A stretch of 64,000 bases of DNA from Triplophysa rosa (taxonomy: Eukaryota > Chordata > Actinopteri > Cypriniformes > Nemacheilidae), in assembly GCF_024868665.1 (NCBI RefSeq), contig NC_079904.1:5719807-5783806 (forward strand), given 5' to 3'. How positions within the stretch are numbered: the stretch's first letter is position 1; every line of letters starts with the position of its first letter. Position numbers and translations under genes: made by a program. Below, one piece after another: positions 1-9,465 of the stretch. The notes beneath the pieces were generated by a model, which was given only the letters and a program-made list of their open reading frames with translations, had not been told where the DNA came from and made no database searches.

Positions 1-1257
1 AACAATATAATAACAGTGGTACATGGAACTGAGAGGGAGGCCCCATGAGCCTTTGCTGCATTTGTCCATTCTGGATGCCCACTTTGAATACTAGAGCTAG
101 AACTGTAGAGATACAGATGTTAGTGCTCTAAAAGTAAGCACAAAACTGCAATATTCAAATGAATTCAGAGTACCGTAAATGAGGAACATGAACCCCAGAG
201 TCTATTTAAATACGAATGAAATTACACATATCCATCAATCAGTTCAAACTGGATGTGTGGTCTGCAAACGTACAGCATAAGTGAGGCATGAAACAGGAAG
301 CAGAGAGTTCATTTATTAGAATTCAAAGAGGATCACAAACAAGGTCTTCATTACGGGCTGCCTGGAAGACGACAAGACAACAATCAATTGCTATTCCACA
401 AGCTCAAAGCCATTAAGTTTGGATTGTTAAGAGAGAAGCAGTGAGACCAGAGCCTTAGGGATATGCTCCACTAATGAAGATAATATGAGGTGGTCCCACC
501 CACACTTTCACCAATTTAAAAACTCACCTAGGTGAATCTACGCTGTCCCTAAGGAAATTAAGAAGATGTGGCCTTACAAAATATTTCTTGGCTTTCATCG
601 AATTTGTGTTATAAAAAGGGATGAACAGTTCCCCCATGGCCAAACATGGCCTAAAGTCATATTGCAGTAAGAATTTAGGTTCATTAGTTGTTACAGTACA
701 TAAAGCTTATGTAAGAAAAATGTATCAGCTAACAAAGAGACAAACTACAACGTACTTAAAAAACCAATGTGTCATATTTTGGAGGATCTATTGTCAGAAA
801 TATAATATACATAATCAGGGCTCTAGAGTGTGACCAATTTGGTCGCATGTGCGACCGTATTTCTCAATGGTGCGACTAAAAAAAATCTGAGGTCGCACCG
901 GTGCGACCAGCCGTTCGAGGGAGAAAAAAAGTCTGCGACTCTAAATGTCTCCCTGTGATTCAACAACACACACATTAGGCCCATATCGTGGTCTAAACCA
1001 ATCAGAGATAGTGAAGGGCGGACCCCCACTCTGATTGGTCCAGATATTCCTGTACATGTGTGTACCAGAGGTCGCGTTAACCGAAAATTCTCTGTCATTG
1101 ACAGATTTTTTTTACCAGTGACGGAAAAATCTGAAGGCCGTTCGTCTGTCATTTTGACGGATTACAATGAGGGCAATTTGTAACTCCCCGTTTCCCTTCA
1201 TTAGAGCGTGATAGGGACGTGCGTGTTTTCACCTGTCATTGTTACTGACTAGACATA

Positions 1258-1281
1258 TTATATATATATATATATATATAT
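1258..1281. repeat. TA dinucleotide microsatellite
   Basis: Uninterrupted TA repeats inside the hAT-like element, probably length-variable. Confidence 0.8.
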
Positions 1282-1973
1282 GTATGTGATGCGATCTGGG
1301 AAAACCTGTCGGATGTCGCGCTGGGACGCAGGAAAGACAGTTCACCTATCAAAGTAAACTACATAACATGAAGAATGAAGGAGTATCAATGCACATTTCC
1401 CGCCAGTCCTGTGTAAACTACGGCATGCAAAGTTTTTTTATACAATGTTTTCGTGAGATGACAGAGCTCCCCGTCCGCAGCACCGGGAGTTATCCGATCG
1501 CAAAACATACAAGGAATGATCAAAAGTCCAGACACCATGCACATAATAAACAACATAAAACTTGCTTCACTGCTTATTAGTTGTTGTCCGTAATGTTTGC
1601 TCCTTAGTATCCTTAGTGTAGTGATAATGGCAGAGCTCTCATTCTTTAAGTGTGCCCGCACCATTTTCCTTACTTTCGTTTTATTCAAACGGTTTTGTAC
1701 AGTATTTTTATAGACTTAAGCACAGCAAGTACAGCGTGATGACATCACGAACATACTAATTACCACCTAACGCCACCTTGCACCATAGTGATGGGTAATA
1801 ATAGATTATGACGGATTTTTTACGAGCCTGTCAGTCAAAATGACGGACAATAAAAAAGTCTAGCGCAACCTCTGGTGTGTACGTGTGAAAATGCGTGTGC
1901 TGCAGTCAGACAGAGAGGGGAGGAGCCTATAGGCCCATCAGTTAAACAGAGTGGATGTAGCCGATGAGAGAAG

Positions 1974-2150
1974 ATGAAAAGAACGATTGACAACTTATTT
2001 GTGAATAATGTTAAGTTAAGGCCTGATCCGTCCGAAAATCATAAGCAATGCTCTGACACAGAGCCATCAACTTCCCAGGTTATGTCAAGCCCTGGTCCAT
2101 TTATCTTGAGATGTTTTAAGTTTAAATTTCAGTTCAGTGAAGCACTTTAA
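1974..2150 (+). pseudogene. N-terminal fragment of a hAT-type transposase
   Basis: Open frame of 58 codons starting MKRTIDNLFVNN, a start typical of the ZBED/hAT transposases abundant in fish genomes (methionine, basic pair, then a hydrophobic FF/LF motif). It ends at TAA 2148-2150. No BED zinc finger, RNase H fold or dimerisation domain follows before the right terminus, so the coding region is almost wholly deleted and cannot make transposase. Assignment rests on the short N-terminal motif and the hAT-like termini around it. Confidence 0.45.
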
Positions 2151-2241
2151 GCACCAACACTTCTTCAGTAAGTTACCTTTCTTGTAGTATTGTGCTTCAA
2201 ATAAAGAACTTTATGTTGACCAGATTGTTAGTTAATCATTT

Positions 2242-2560
2242 AGAATCAGAATCAGAAAGAGATTTATTGCCAAGTATGTTTGCACATACAAGGAATTTGT
2301 TTTGGTGACAGGAGCATCCACTCCAGAACACAGAAACAGCAACAACAGTACACAGAGACCATAACACAATAGAATACAGTACACAATGATTTAAATAAGG
2401 GCCTATGGGTATAAAAAATTAAGAAATACAACACAATAAACATAAGATAAAGATATAGAGTGTGTAAAGCTATGTATGTATGTAAATATGTACAAGTAAA
2501 AAATAAGAATAGACTATTGTAGTACAAGGTATGTGCTATATACAGCAGAATGAATGAAAT
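2242..2560. repeat. Short interspersed repeat nested in the hAT-like element
   Basis: Begins AATCAGAATCAGAAAGAG and continues with TTTATTGCCAAGTATG and CAAGGAATTTGTTTTGGTGAC, words I recognise as a very common teleost interspersed repeat. I am not certain whether it is a SINE or the end of a LINE. The right boundary is approximate. Confidence 0.5.
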
Positions 2561-4952
2561 ATAATTTACAGGTCAATATTTACAAGTCAATTTTGCCCAT
2601 ATGGACAGCGATTTAAAAAAAAGTGAACTGGTAAAACTGCGGTGTTAAATGAGATGCGGTCGAAAATTTGGGTGCACCTAACTTTTGTGCTGGTGCACCT
2701 AAGAAAAAAAGTTAGGTGCATCAGTGCAACCAGTGCAAAAAGTTAGTCGAGAGCCCTGATAACTATGTCTTCAGAGGTGTATAAAGACCTTACATAATGA
2801 AGCGTTATGTTTTTAATACCTTAAAATGAGCTATTTCTATCTGCATACACCACAGGTCCCCTTGCATGGAATTCGCCATGACATTTCTACAGTAGCCCTA
2901 AACGGACAAACTGCTCTACAGAGAAATACTATAAAACCTGACGTTCATAACTGCCAAACTGTACCATCCTAACCCATCTGTTATACAAACAAAGTATATT
3001 AAAAATGCCTTGACAATCTTATGATGTATTTGTCTTTTGTTGAAAACAGGCTCTAGCAGAGGTCTGGAAAGACATTTTCTTTGTAGTAAAATATCCAAAC
3101 AAAATCAAAACCAATTGCACATGCTAAGCTGAAGTGACATTTGTCAAACTGTGTGAGAAATCTGAATGGCACTTTGTGTAAGAGGCAGACCATGAAATCA
3201 CTCATTTAATCCTGATTTGAAACTCATTACCCAGTAAAACAAGTGAACAAACAATTACAACTTCCTGGAGGAAAAAAGCAAAGGCAAATATACCCAGCTG
3301 CGAGTGCTCAGGCCAAGGCAAACACGGAGTTATCCCTCATAAAGGTGTCTGTACTGTATGCCGCTGGACAGAATCATGCTGATGAAAATTCAGGCAAGAA
3401 TATTAACTGATAACACCATACTTCTATTCATATACTAAAATTGAGTTGATATTATGTAAGACTTCTTTACACTATGTCCTCAGGAAAGCATCTCTATTAC
3501 AGGATCTGGGAGAAGACGGGTTACAGTTAGGTTATAGCACAAATGGTTATCAGCTAGATAACCTTGAGTGAACAAAATAAATGGGGGTTCTGTAGATAGC
3601 TGAGAGGAAAGGCTCGTTTTTAACATAGCCTTTATCATTTCAATTTCTTCAAGTCCTAGTTTCTTTAAGAACAGTCCATTTCCTCTTCCATGAGGCCTAA
3701 TTTGCGGAGGTCTGATGTCCATCATAGTAGATCACAGCATACAGTGACAAAGTCGTTCTTTGTAACTGTATTACGCCCATACTGCTCAACATCCAATTTT
3801 CTTCATCTGAAACAATGCAACACTGAGGCCATTCAGTCACAAACCATGAAAATAAAAACTATAACCCATTTTTTGCCACAGGCGATTCTATTTCTTTCTC
3901 TGCTTTAATGAAAGTGAGTGAAAATGAGGACATTGTTACGAATGTCAGAACGGCATTGTTGCCACGTCCATTGAACGTGAAAATGTTCTAGTGCGTGGCG
4001 CGTGCATGTTTGTTTTTTAAACATTGTCACATAGTCCAGTTCAATGACTTTAAAGAGTTCCGCTCAGGTGATGTTAGTATAATTTGCATTTTAAAGTATA
4101 TGGAAAATAATCATATAATCCGGCCTCTGTTTATTCTTTCTATTGGTTAGATGATTAGATTACTCACTCTGACTGGCATAAAAATGGCATCCAAACACTT
4201 TGCCAAACAACCAAGTGTTCCACAATATCCAAGATGCTTATTCTGAGCGAGTAAGCATTAACGCAAGCTTGACGTTTGACGGACGAAAGAGAGTTTGACT
4301 CTTCAGATGAGGACAAGCCCCGGGTACTTCACTGACATCTGCAGTAAGAACAGAATTGTATATTCAGGAATGTCGGCCCGCGCACTCCACTTTCCCCACT
4401 ACAAGGATGTTATTATGTAGCGGCTGCTCGGTCTGAAGACTGGATAACGGCCAACAAGAAGCAAGGAAAACAATGTCAAAGAGGGCCTTTCCATAGGTTT
4501 ACAGCATAGTGCCAATGAGAGAACCGAAGTTCTGTCAGAGAGACAGAACCCACAGCGCTCTATTTCCAATATGAGACAATACTGAAGACCGACACACAAT
4601 GACACTAAACATGAAGCTGATAATTAAAGTATATAGTCTAGTGGAACACTATTGATGTAACCAGTGATTTGAATTAGTATGTGCACTGAATTGAAAAGTG
4701 TTCTAAAAGCAGTCTATGAAGAAAATGAAGAAATAAGTTTTTCTCAGCTTACCAAGTTAATGTTTAAAAAGTGTGAACAACTAGAAAACGTAGTTAATCT
4801 AATGTAAAGGTAGAATCTCAACAGTAAAAGGTTCCATTAAGTTCACAACCAAATCCATTCCAGTAAGGCCGGTCTCAGTTAAATGCTGACCTCCAGTGGC
4901 ACGTTTAATTATAAATCTCCAAAAAGCAGCTACTCAGACATTCTAGATTTTA

Positions 4953-5193
4953 AGTGATAGCTCACCCCCCAGAAATATTCATTCATCACTTACTCACCCT
5001 TGTGTCATTCCAAAGCTCTACGACTTTCTTTCTTTCTTCTGGAGAACACAAAAGATTATGTTTTGAAGAGTGCTGGCAACCAAACAACACTGGCCCACAC
5101 AGACTTCCTTTGTATGGACACAAATCCACTGAGACATTTCTCAAAATATCCTCTTTTGCGTTCCAGAGAAAAAAAAGAGTGATACATACAAAC
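4953..5193. mobile_element. Angel-like palindromic MITE, 5' portion
   Basis: Carries the family words TACTCACCC, GTCATTCCAAA, ACTTTCTTTCTT and the central CCACTGAGACATTTCTCAAA. The matching 3' portion is at 5801-5914, so one element may have been split by about 600 bp. The name Angel-like rests on the general pattern known from zebrafish: inverted-repeat structure and a GGATAGTTCACCC-type end. Confidence 0.65.
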
Positions 5194-5800
5194 AATTTTG
5201 ACATTTATACTCCCAAAAGAAAGAACATAAAAACCCACCATTTTAACATCACAAACTGTGTGAGCAAAGTTATAGGGAGGTTAGACTCAATGTCTACAAT
5301 GAACTGTTTGCAGTCTACCTGAGAGGTGCTCTACTGTTGCCATGACAACAGGAAAGAAAAAAAGAACAACTTCTGTTCAATGGGCAAAGTGGGATAATGA
5401 TGTGATGCTGGGATGTTGCTTTGTAACATTTCCATTTAACCACTGTCCAATCACAGATTATACCTGCTCTCTGTACAAAATTAAATGTCAGAGACAAAAA
5501 AAATACAATTCATTCAACACAAGCTGAAAATGCAGTGCATCAAGGCAATGAATCCACTGACAAAGTGAGCCCATGTGAAACTAAATTGAAAGTCATGCCG
5601 TTTAGTAAAGTCCCCCAATCTACCTCAGACCACCCACTGCAACCATCAAAGTTAAATTTATGCAATTGTTGTACAACATCTGATTCTGTGACATAGCAGT
5701 ATAGACAGCTTAGCTGGGCTTGTGGGAAAGTTATTTCCCGCCGTCTATAAAGTGGAGCATGTTCTATCAGTCAAAGAAGGTCAGACAATTGAGTTAAAAA

Positions 5801-5914
5801 TATAAGAAAGAAGAAAGAAACTGTGGAAGAAAGAAACTCATACAGGTTTGAAATGACAAGAGGGTGAATAGTGACAACAAAATTTTCGTTTTTGGGTGAG
5901 CTATCCCTTTAAAT
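5801..5914. mobile_element. Angel-like palindromic MITE, 3' portion
   Basis: Has AAAGAAACTCATACAGGTTTG followed by AGGGTGAATAGTGACAAC and ends TTTTTGGGTGAGCTATCCC then TTTAA. This is the inverted counterpart of the 5' end of the family. Confidence 0.7.
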
Positions 5915-6915
5915 AGCATTTTCCCCAATATCATGTCATGTTCCAAGAAATGTTCTAGTGTATAGTGTAAACAATTCTTAAATACTTGTATATATTGATA
6001 ATATTGATATATTATCAATCAGCCCTGCATCATTTGCGAAACCTTTAAATGCAAAATAAATGTTTGCAAACACTGAGGTAAAAAGGATTAAAAAACTAAA
6101 ATATTTGTGTACTACTAACTAAAGTATTAGTTGACACTCCTAACGTTAAAAATTGATTCATCCCTTCAAAGTCTACCATTCGTACTCATAAGCCTGATGG
6201 CGTCATCATATAAGTTAATGCACTTTAGGTGACACCCTGTCGGAAGCATGAATAAATAGTATATTCTCCTTTAAATGTGATGTCAGCACACAACAATGTG
6301 CCCGAAATGATTCAGCACATATCTGAACACTAATAGCATCAAGCCAACTAGCTTTCACATGCCATACAAGAAAGCAACCCTTATGTATAACTAACCACTG
6401 GACATTTCACCCATAGATCTCAACACAATTACACTGTCCACGGTGACCTCTATGATATACTCGAGTTTTATTAAAGTTTAAGCCAAATCTTTCAAAACAA
6501 GTCAGTGTTGCTACATTTGTTGCTAAACTGGTTTCAGCAGGACTACGTTTCAGGGGAATTGTACCTTTATAACAAACACTGACTTAACATGAACTTATGA
6601 CATAAGTTATATATTCGTAAATATTATACTCATCTGATCCATTGGTAACGTTATATAATAAATGTATGTAACGTTAACTTACATATCACAGCAACTGTTA
6701 GCAAGCTTAGCAAAGAAACTAAACACCGAGGCAAAATACGACGGCAAGTGACACACTGAGGTAAACTACAAGTACTTTTACAGTTTAAACTATTCAACCC
6801 ATCTTTATTAGTGTTATACTGCAGTTACTTGGAAATGTCAGCTTTATTCAGTAAAATGGTCGGCTAACGTTAGTTGACTAGATAGCGCAACAAAGCGGTG
6901 TATTTACACACTTAC

Positions 6916-7006
6916 AGTAATAGGCGACTACGGGGTCTCTTGTTTCGTGCTCCTGCGCAGATCTTAAATGATGGTGAATCGCTTTTAGCTGAGGTGGGGC
7001 AGCCAT
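6916..7006 (-). CDS. vta1: vta1 exon 1 (vacuolar protein sorting-associated protein VTA1 homolog), partial gene
   Basis: First coding exon on the minus strand: ATG at 7006-7004, 30 whole codons plus one base, then a GTAAGT donor at 6915-6910, so the intron is phase 1. The translation begins MAAPPQLKAIHHHLRSAQEH and continues through a DPVVAYYC-type stretch. This matches the start of vertebrate VTA1/LIP5, where the first helices of the N-terminal MIT-like domain begin. VTA1 binds VPS4 and ESCRT-III and stimulates VPS4 ATPase activity during multivesicular body sorting, on endosomes and in the cytosol. The start has G at -3, and a CpG-rich promoter-like stretch lies just upstream. I searched positions 1-6915 by eye for the expected later exons and found none, so intron 1 appears to run out of the window. 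Its position next to gje1 and nmbr supports the call. Confidence 0.86.
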
Positions 7007-7140
7007 CCCGTAAAATGTTACTAACTTACACAGCCGAAAAAAAGACTAACAACAAAGATGACAGCCCCACGAGAAGTAGCAACTTCCGCGTCTTCGCGAG
7101 AACGCGCAGCCAGCCACGCCTTTAGTGACCTCCATAGGTG
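7007..7140 (-). promoter_or_regulatory. CpG-rich promoter / 5' leader of vta1
   Basis: This stretch and exon 1 are far richer in G+C and CpG than the surrounding AT-rich DNA. On the plus strand, ACTTCCGC (7082-7089) resembles an ETS/GABP site. CTTCGCGAGA (7092-7101) is close to the TCTCGCGAGA element found in many housekeeping promoters. No TATA box is visible. A TATA-less CpG promoter fits a housekeeping ESCRT gene. The transcription start is not determined. Confidence 0.5.
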
Positions 7141-8475
7141 AGGAGCGGTAAGTGACAGACAAAAATATATATATATTTCAGAAACAAGGATCAAAGATTT
7201 CTTTATATGAAGATAAAAAAACATTTCTAAAATATAGAGTGCACACATTTATGTATTATTATTTATAATAGTCATATTAACAAAGCATGATCAGTTTTTG
7301 TTTCCTTTACTGTTTTTGTTTTGTTCTTGCTCATCCTACTGTATTATTACATTGCACATTATGTACCTATTGCTGTTATCCAAAAGATTTTTATTCTTAC
7401 AATATGTGTAAATACCGATCTCAAAGGTGTGTTGTGTGCAAAAATAAATCACAATTTTAAATAGCTTTTTTGATTAATTGGACCAAACCTCACAAATATT
7501 ATAATGTTTTGCATCAGATCAGATATCTGTCTGTTTTATGAATTACTTTACACAAAATATTTCCCTAGATCAGTAATATATTAGCGCTATTATGTGACAT
7601 ATATGAAGATATATGAAGACACATAATGATATCAAAAACTTCATAGACGGTTATCAAAAACCTGTATAACTCAACTCTCTAAACAAAGTAAAAAACAGAA
7701 AAGCAACCGTGGAGGGATGTGTAGGCCAAACTGTTTCTTTTTAGATGTTTCTTTAATTCACTATTCACAAAGGTAAACAGTTATTCTCTGACACAAAATA
7801 ATAGTTCACAGTGTGCCATTTTGTACCTGAGATGAAACACAAAGCTGAGAATATTAAGAAAAGTTGGGTGGATGGATGGATGATAAAAATTACAGATACA
7901 GATACATCAAACCCTGTAAAAACTGTACACACACACACACTAAAGAATGTGGAAATTAACAGTATAAGTAATATACCATCAATATGTATGAATATGACGA
8001 AGTGCAGAAATTATAACCGTGCAGTTGTGCACCAATCAAAAATGATCTCAGTAAGCATTGTTCTTTGTACTGTACCTTCTCGTTCCATTAAAAAAAATCA
8101 ACAAGAATGTTTAAATAAATTATTTGAAATATTACCTTCAATTTGTGTAATGCATAGATATAAACTACATATTTAATTATGAAACTTATATTGCTTTAAG
8201 CGTAATTGCCAAATGAGTATGTCCAACATAATTGCCATGAATATGGAACTAACAGTTGCTGTGATATAAGTTCCAATCAAAAATATATATATACGTTAAA
8301 GTTTCTATTGCTAGAGAGGCGGTCCCTCTAGAGTCTAGACCAACAATTAATGTGTCATATGTCTACCAACAGAAAATGCAGAGGTATGTGGGTTTATGTC
8401 CTATCTGTCTTCCAGAGACTTACAGAAAACATCAAACAAACGCTGCTGAAGCATCACTCAAAATACTTCGAATTC
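7141..8475. other. vta1-gje1 intergenic stretch
   Basis: AT-rich DNA between the vta1 promoter and the gje1 stop codon. It should include the gje1 3' UTR at its right end. An AC dinucleotide run lies at about 7924-7940. The open frame at 7811-8176 shows no family signature and is not called as a gene. Confidence 0.5.
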
Positions 8476-8877
8476 TTAAGTCATTGGCTGGTTTAAATAG
8501 CCTAGTCTTCGAAAAAGGATCTCAAAAACCTCAGCGATACAGAGGAGTATGGTGATGATGGTGAAAGTGTACATCGCGCTAAGGAAGATGGTTTTCTCAA
8601 AGTGTGCAGGAACCATGCACTTTGTGAAGTTGAATATCTTCGCTAAGGCACTGGCATCGCACATGTAAATAGGCTCAACCAGGAAACCAAAGAGGTGACG
8701 CTGAAGCCAAAATGCTAAAACTTCCAAAATAATTCTTAGAAGGACAGAGATGATGTAGAAAACTGTGGAGATGGGTCGTTGGAGGATCTGCTCCTGGTCT
8801 ATATTTTTACAGGCAGCATAAAGATGGAAAACAGCTCCAGGTACCAAGACAGTGACTAGCTGCAATGCCCAGAATAC
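8476..8877 (-). CDS. gje1: gje1 exon 3 (connexin 23, C-terminal two thirds)
   Basis: Minus-strand terminal exon, 402 nt: acceptor AG at 8879-8878, first codons VFWALQLVTVL, stop at 8478-8476. It codes for residues 75-207, comprising TM2 (about 77-97), a short cytoplasmic loop, TM3 (about 111-133), extracellular loop 2 with only two cysteines (Cys147, Cys161), TM4 (about 168-190) and a very short tail after FRRLGYLNQ. A truncated tail and two rather than three cysteines per extracellular loop are hallmarks of Cx23. The open frame extends a few codons upstream of the acceptor in other frames, but only this junction keeps phase 0 with exon 2. Confidence 0.93.
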   Translation of the reverse strand, partial: VFWALQLVTVLVPGAVFHLYAACKNIDQEQILQRPISTVFYIISVLLRIILEVLAFWLQRHLFGFLVEPIYMCDASALAKIFNFTKCMVPAHFEKTIFLSAMYTFTIITILLCIAEVFEILFRRLGYLNQPMT

Positions 8878-9082
8878 CTACGAGAAAAACTACATTAAAT
8901 ATATTCCAGATTCCACAGGCTATATATACATTTTTTTGTGATCCTCCAATGCCGACTGCTTCAAATTCAACTTTATTGTTTTTCACCGTTTTGTCATTAG
9001 AGTCCATAAAACATGACTTTACAATGTCTTGTTAGTCATTCATCACTATAGTACAAAAACAAATACATTTCTGCACTTTTAC

Positions 9083-9265
9083 CTGAGGTGTTATAGGCCT
9101 GAATTGGTTGTAACAGTAAAGGTTTAATTCCCTTCTGTCTGGGTCACAGCTGAAGTGGAGGGCTTCATTGCCATAGACCGCAAATCCAAGGACCCCAAGG
9201 AAAAACGTACGGACAGAGCCAAAAAACAGTGTGTGGAACTGGCCTATCACTGTTGGAGGCCTGAG
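9083..9265 (-). CDS. gje1: gje1 exon 2 (connexin 23, TM1 and extracellular loop 1)
   Basis: Minus-strand internal exon of 183 nt (61 codons, phase 0 at both ends). The acceptor AG is at 9267-9266 and the donor GTAAAA at 9082-9077. It encodes residues 14-74: LRPPTVIGQFHTLFFGSVR leads into TM1, then extracellular loop 1 with Cys53 and Cys64 only. Arg32 is present; as I recall, an Arg32 substitution in mouse Gje1 causes small eyes with lens defects. The loop ends NQFRPITPQ at the donor. Confidence 0.93.
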
Positions 9266-9426
9266 CTGAAATATCAGATGGAGTTTAACATTAAGGTTTT
9301 AACAGGATGAAAAAATAGGATACACCCAATGGTTCAGACATTTTCAACTATCAATAAATAATATAAGCTCAAAATACAGTATATCTAATTTAGCAAATAA
9401 AGTCAAACTTTGGATTTCATACTCAC

Positions 9427-9465
9427 ACATCCCTCAAAAAAGTTAATGATGTAGTTTAACGACAT
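9427..9465 (-). CDS. gje1: gje1 exon 1 (connexin 23 start)
   Basis: A 13-codon exon too short for ordinary ORF calling: ATG at 9465-9463, translation MSLNYIINFFEGC, donor GTGAGT at 9426-9421, phase 0. Joined to exon 2 it gives MSLNYIINFFEGC then LRPPTVIGQF, the expected connexin N-terminal helix and TM1 entry. The full protein is 13+61+133 = 207 residues, close to the roughly 205 of mammalian Cx23. Connexins form gap-junction channels or hemichannels in the plasma membrane. Cx23 is linked to lens development in mouse and reported to form hemichannels rather than ordinary junctions in zebrafish. A at -3 gives a good start context. Confidence 0.9.

Larger units (their letters stand above)
816..2758. 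mobile_element. hAT-like DNA transposon remnant (CAGGGCTCT termini)
   Basis: Starts CAGGGCTCTAGAGTG and ends with the reverse complement of CAGGGCTCTCGACTAA. Subterminal GGTCGCA/TGCGACC repeats lie at about 839-909 and related GGTGCAC motifs at about 2668-2745. It interrupts a MITE whose uninterrupted relative lies at 62.3 kb. The flanks TACATAAT and ATAACTAT could be a decayed 8-bp target duplication, but they are not identical. The CAGGG terminus and the transposase-like N-terminus at 1974-2150 point to hAT. The element is internally deleted and carries a nested short repeat (2242-2560) and a TA microsatellite (1258-1281). Confidence 0.7.
754..2925. repeat. Older MITE copy interrupted by the 816-2758 hAT-like element
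   Basis: Positions about 754-815 and 2759-2925 together align with the continuous repeat at about 62334-62719. Shared words include GGAGGATCTATTG and AACTATGT, and both right halves carry the stretch ending in AACGGACAAACTGCTCTACAG. The two halves are separated here only by the inserted element. The right end of this copy loses similarity after about 2923. Confidence 0.7.
1..6915 (-). other. vta1 intron 1 (partial), filled with mobile-element remains
   Basis: Inferred intron, because exon 1 ends at 6916 with a canonical donor and no later vta1 exon was seen to the left. Apart from the elements listed separately (hAT-like 816-2758, interrupted MITE about 754-2925, Angel-like halves at 4953-5193 and 5801-5914), I see no coding signal. 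Positions 3920-4620 show a locally CpG-richer stretch with short broken open frames that may be an old transposon. I could not assign it. Confidence 0.5.

Noticed and set aside
4240..4600. Possible piggyBac-like coding remnant
   Set aside because: The frame is broken within a few codons and I could find neither a catalytic motif nor paired termini.
1..6915. Possible later exons of vta1
   Set aside because: Looked for reverse-complement matches to the conserved MQTGM, YADNEDRAGRFHK and C-terminal helix regions; none were seen, so only exon 1 is called.
7811..8176. 121-codon plus-strand frame between vta1 and gje1
   Set aside because: AT-rich, includes an AC microsatellite, no domain and no splice or promoter context.
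8807..9007. 66-codon minus-strand frame running through the gje1 exon 3 acceptor
   Set aside because: It is intron read-through in another frame. The VFWALQL frame starting at 8877 continues the connexin.
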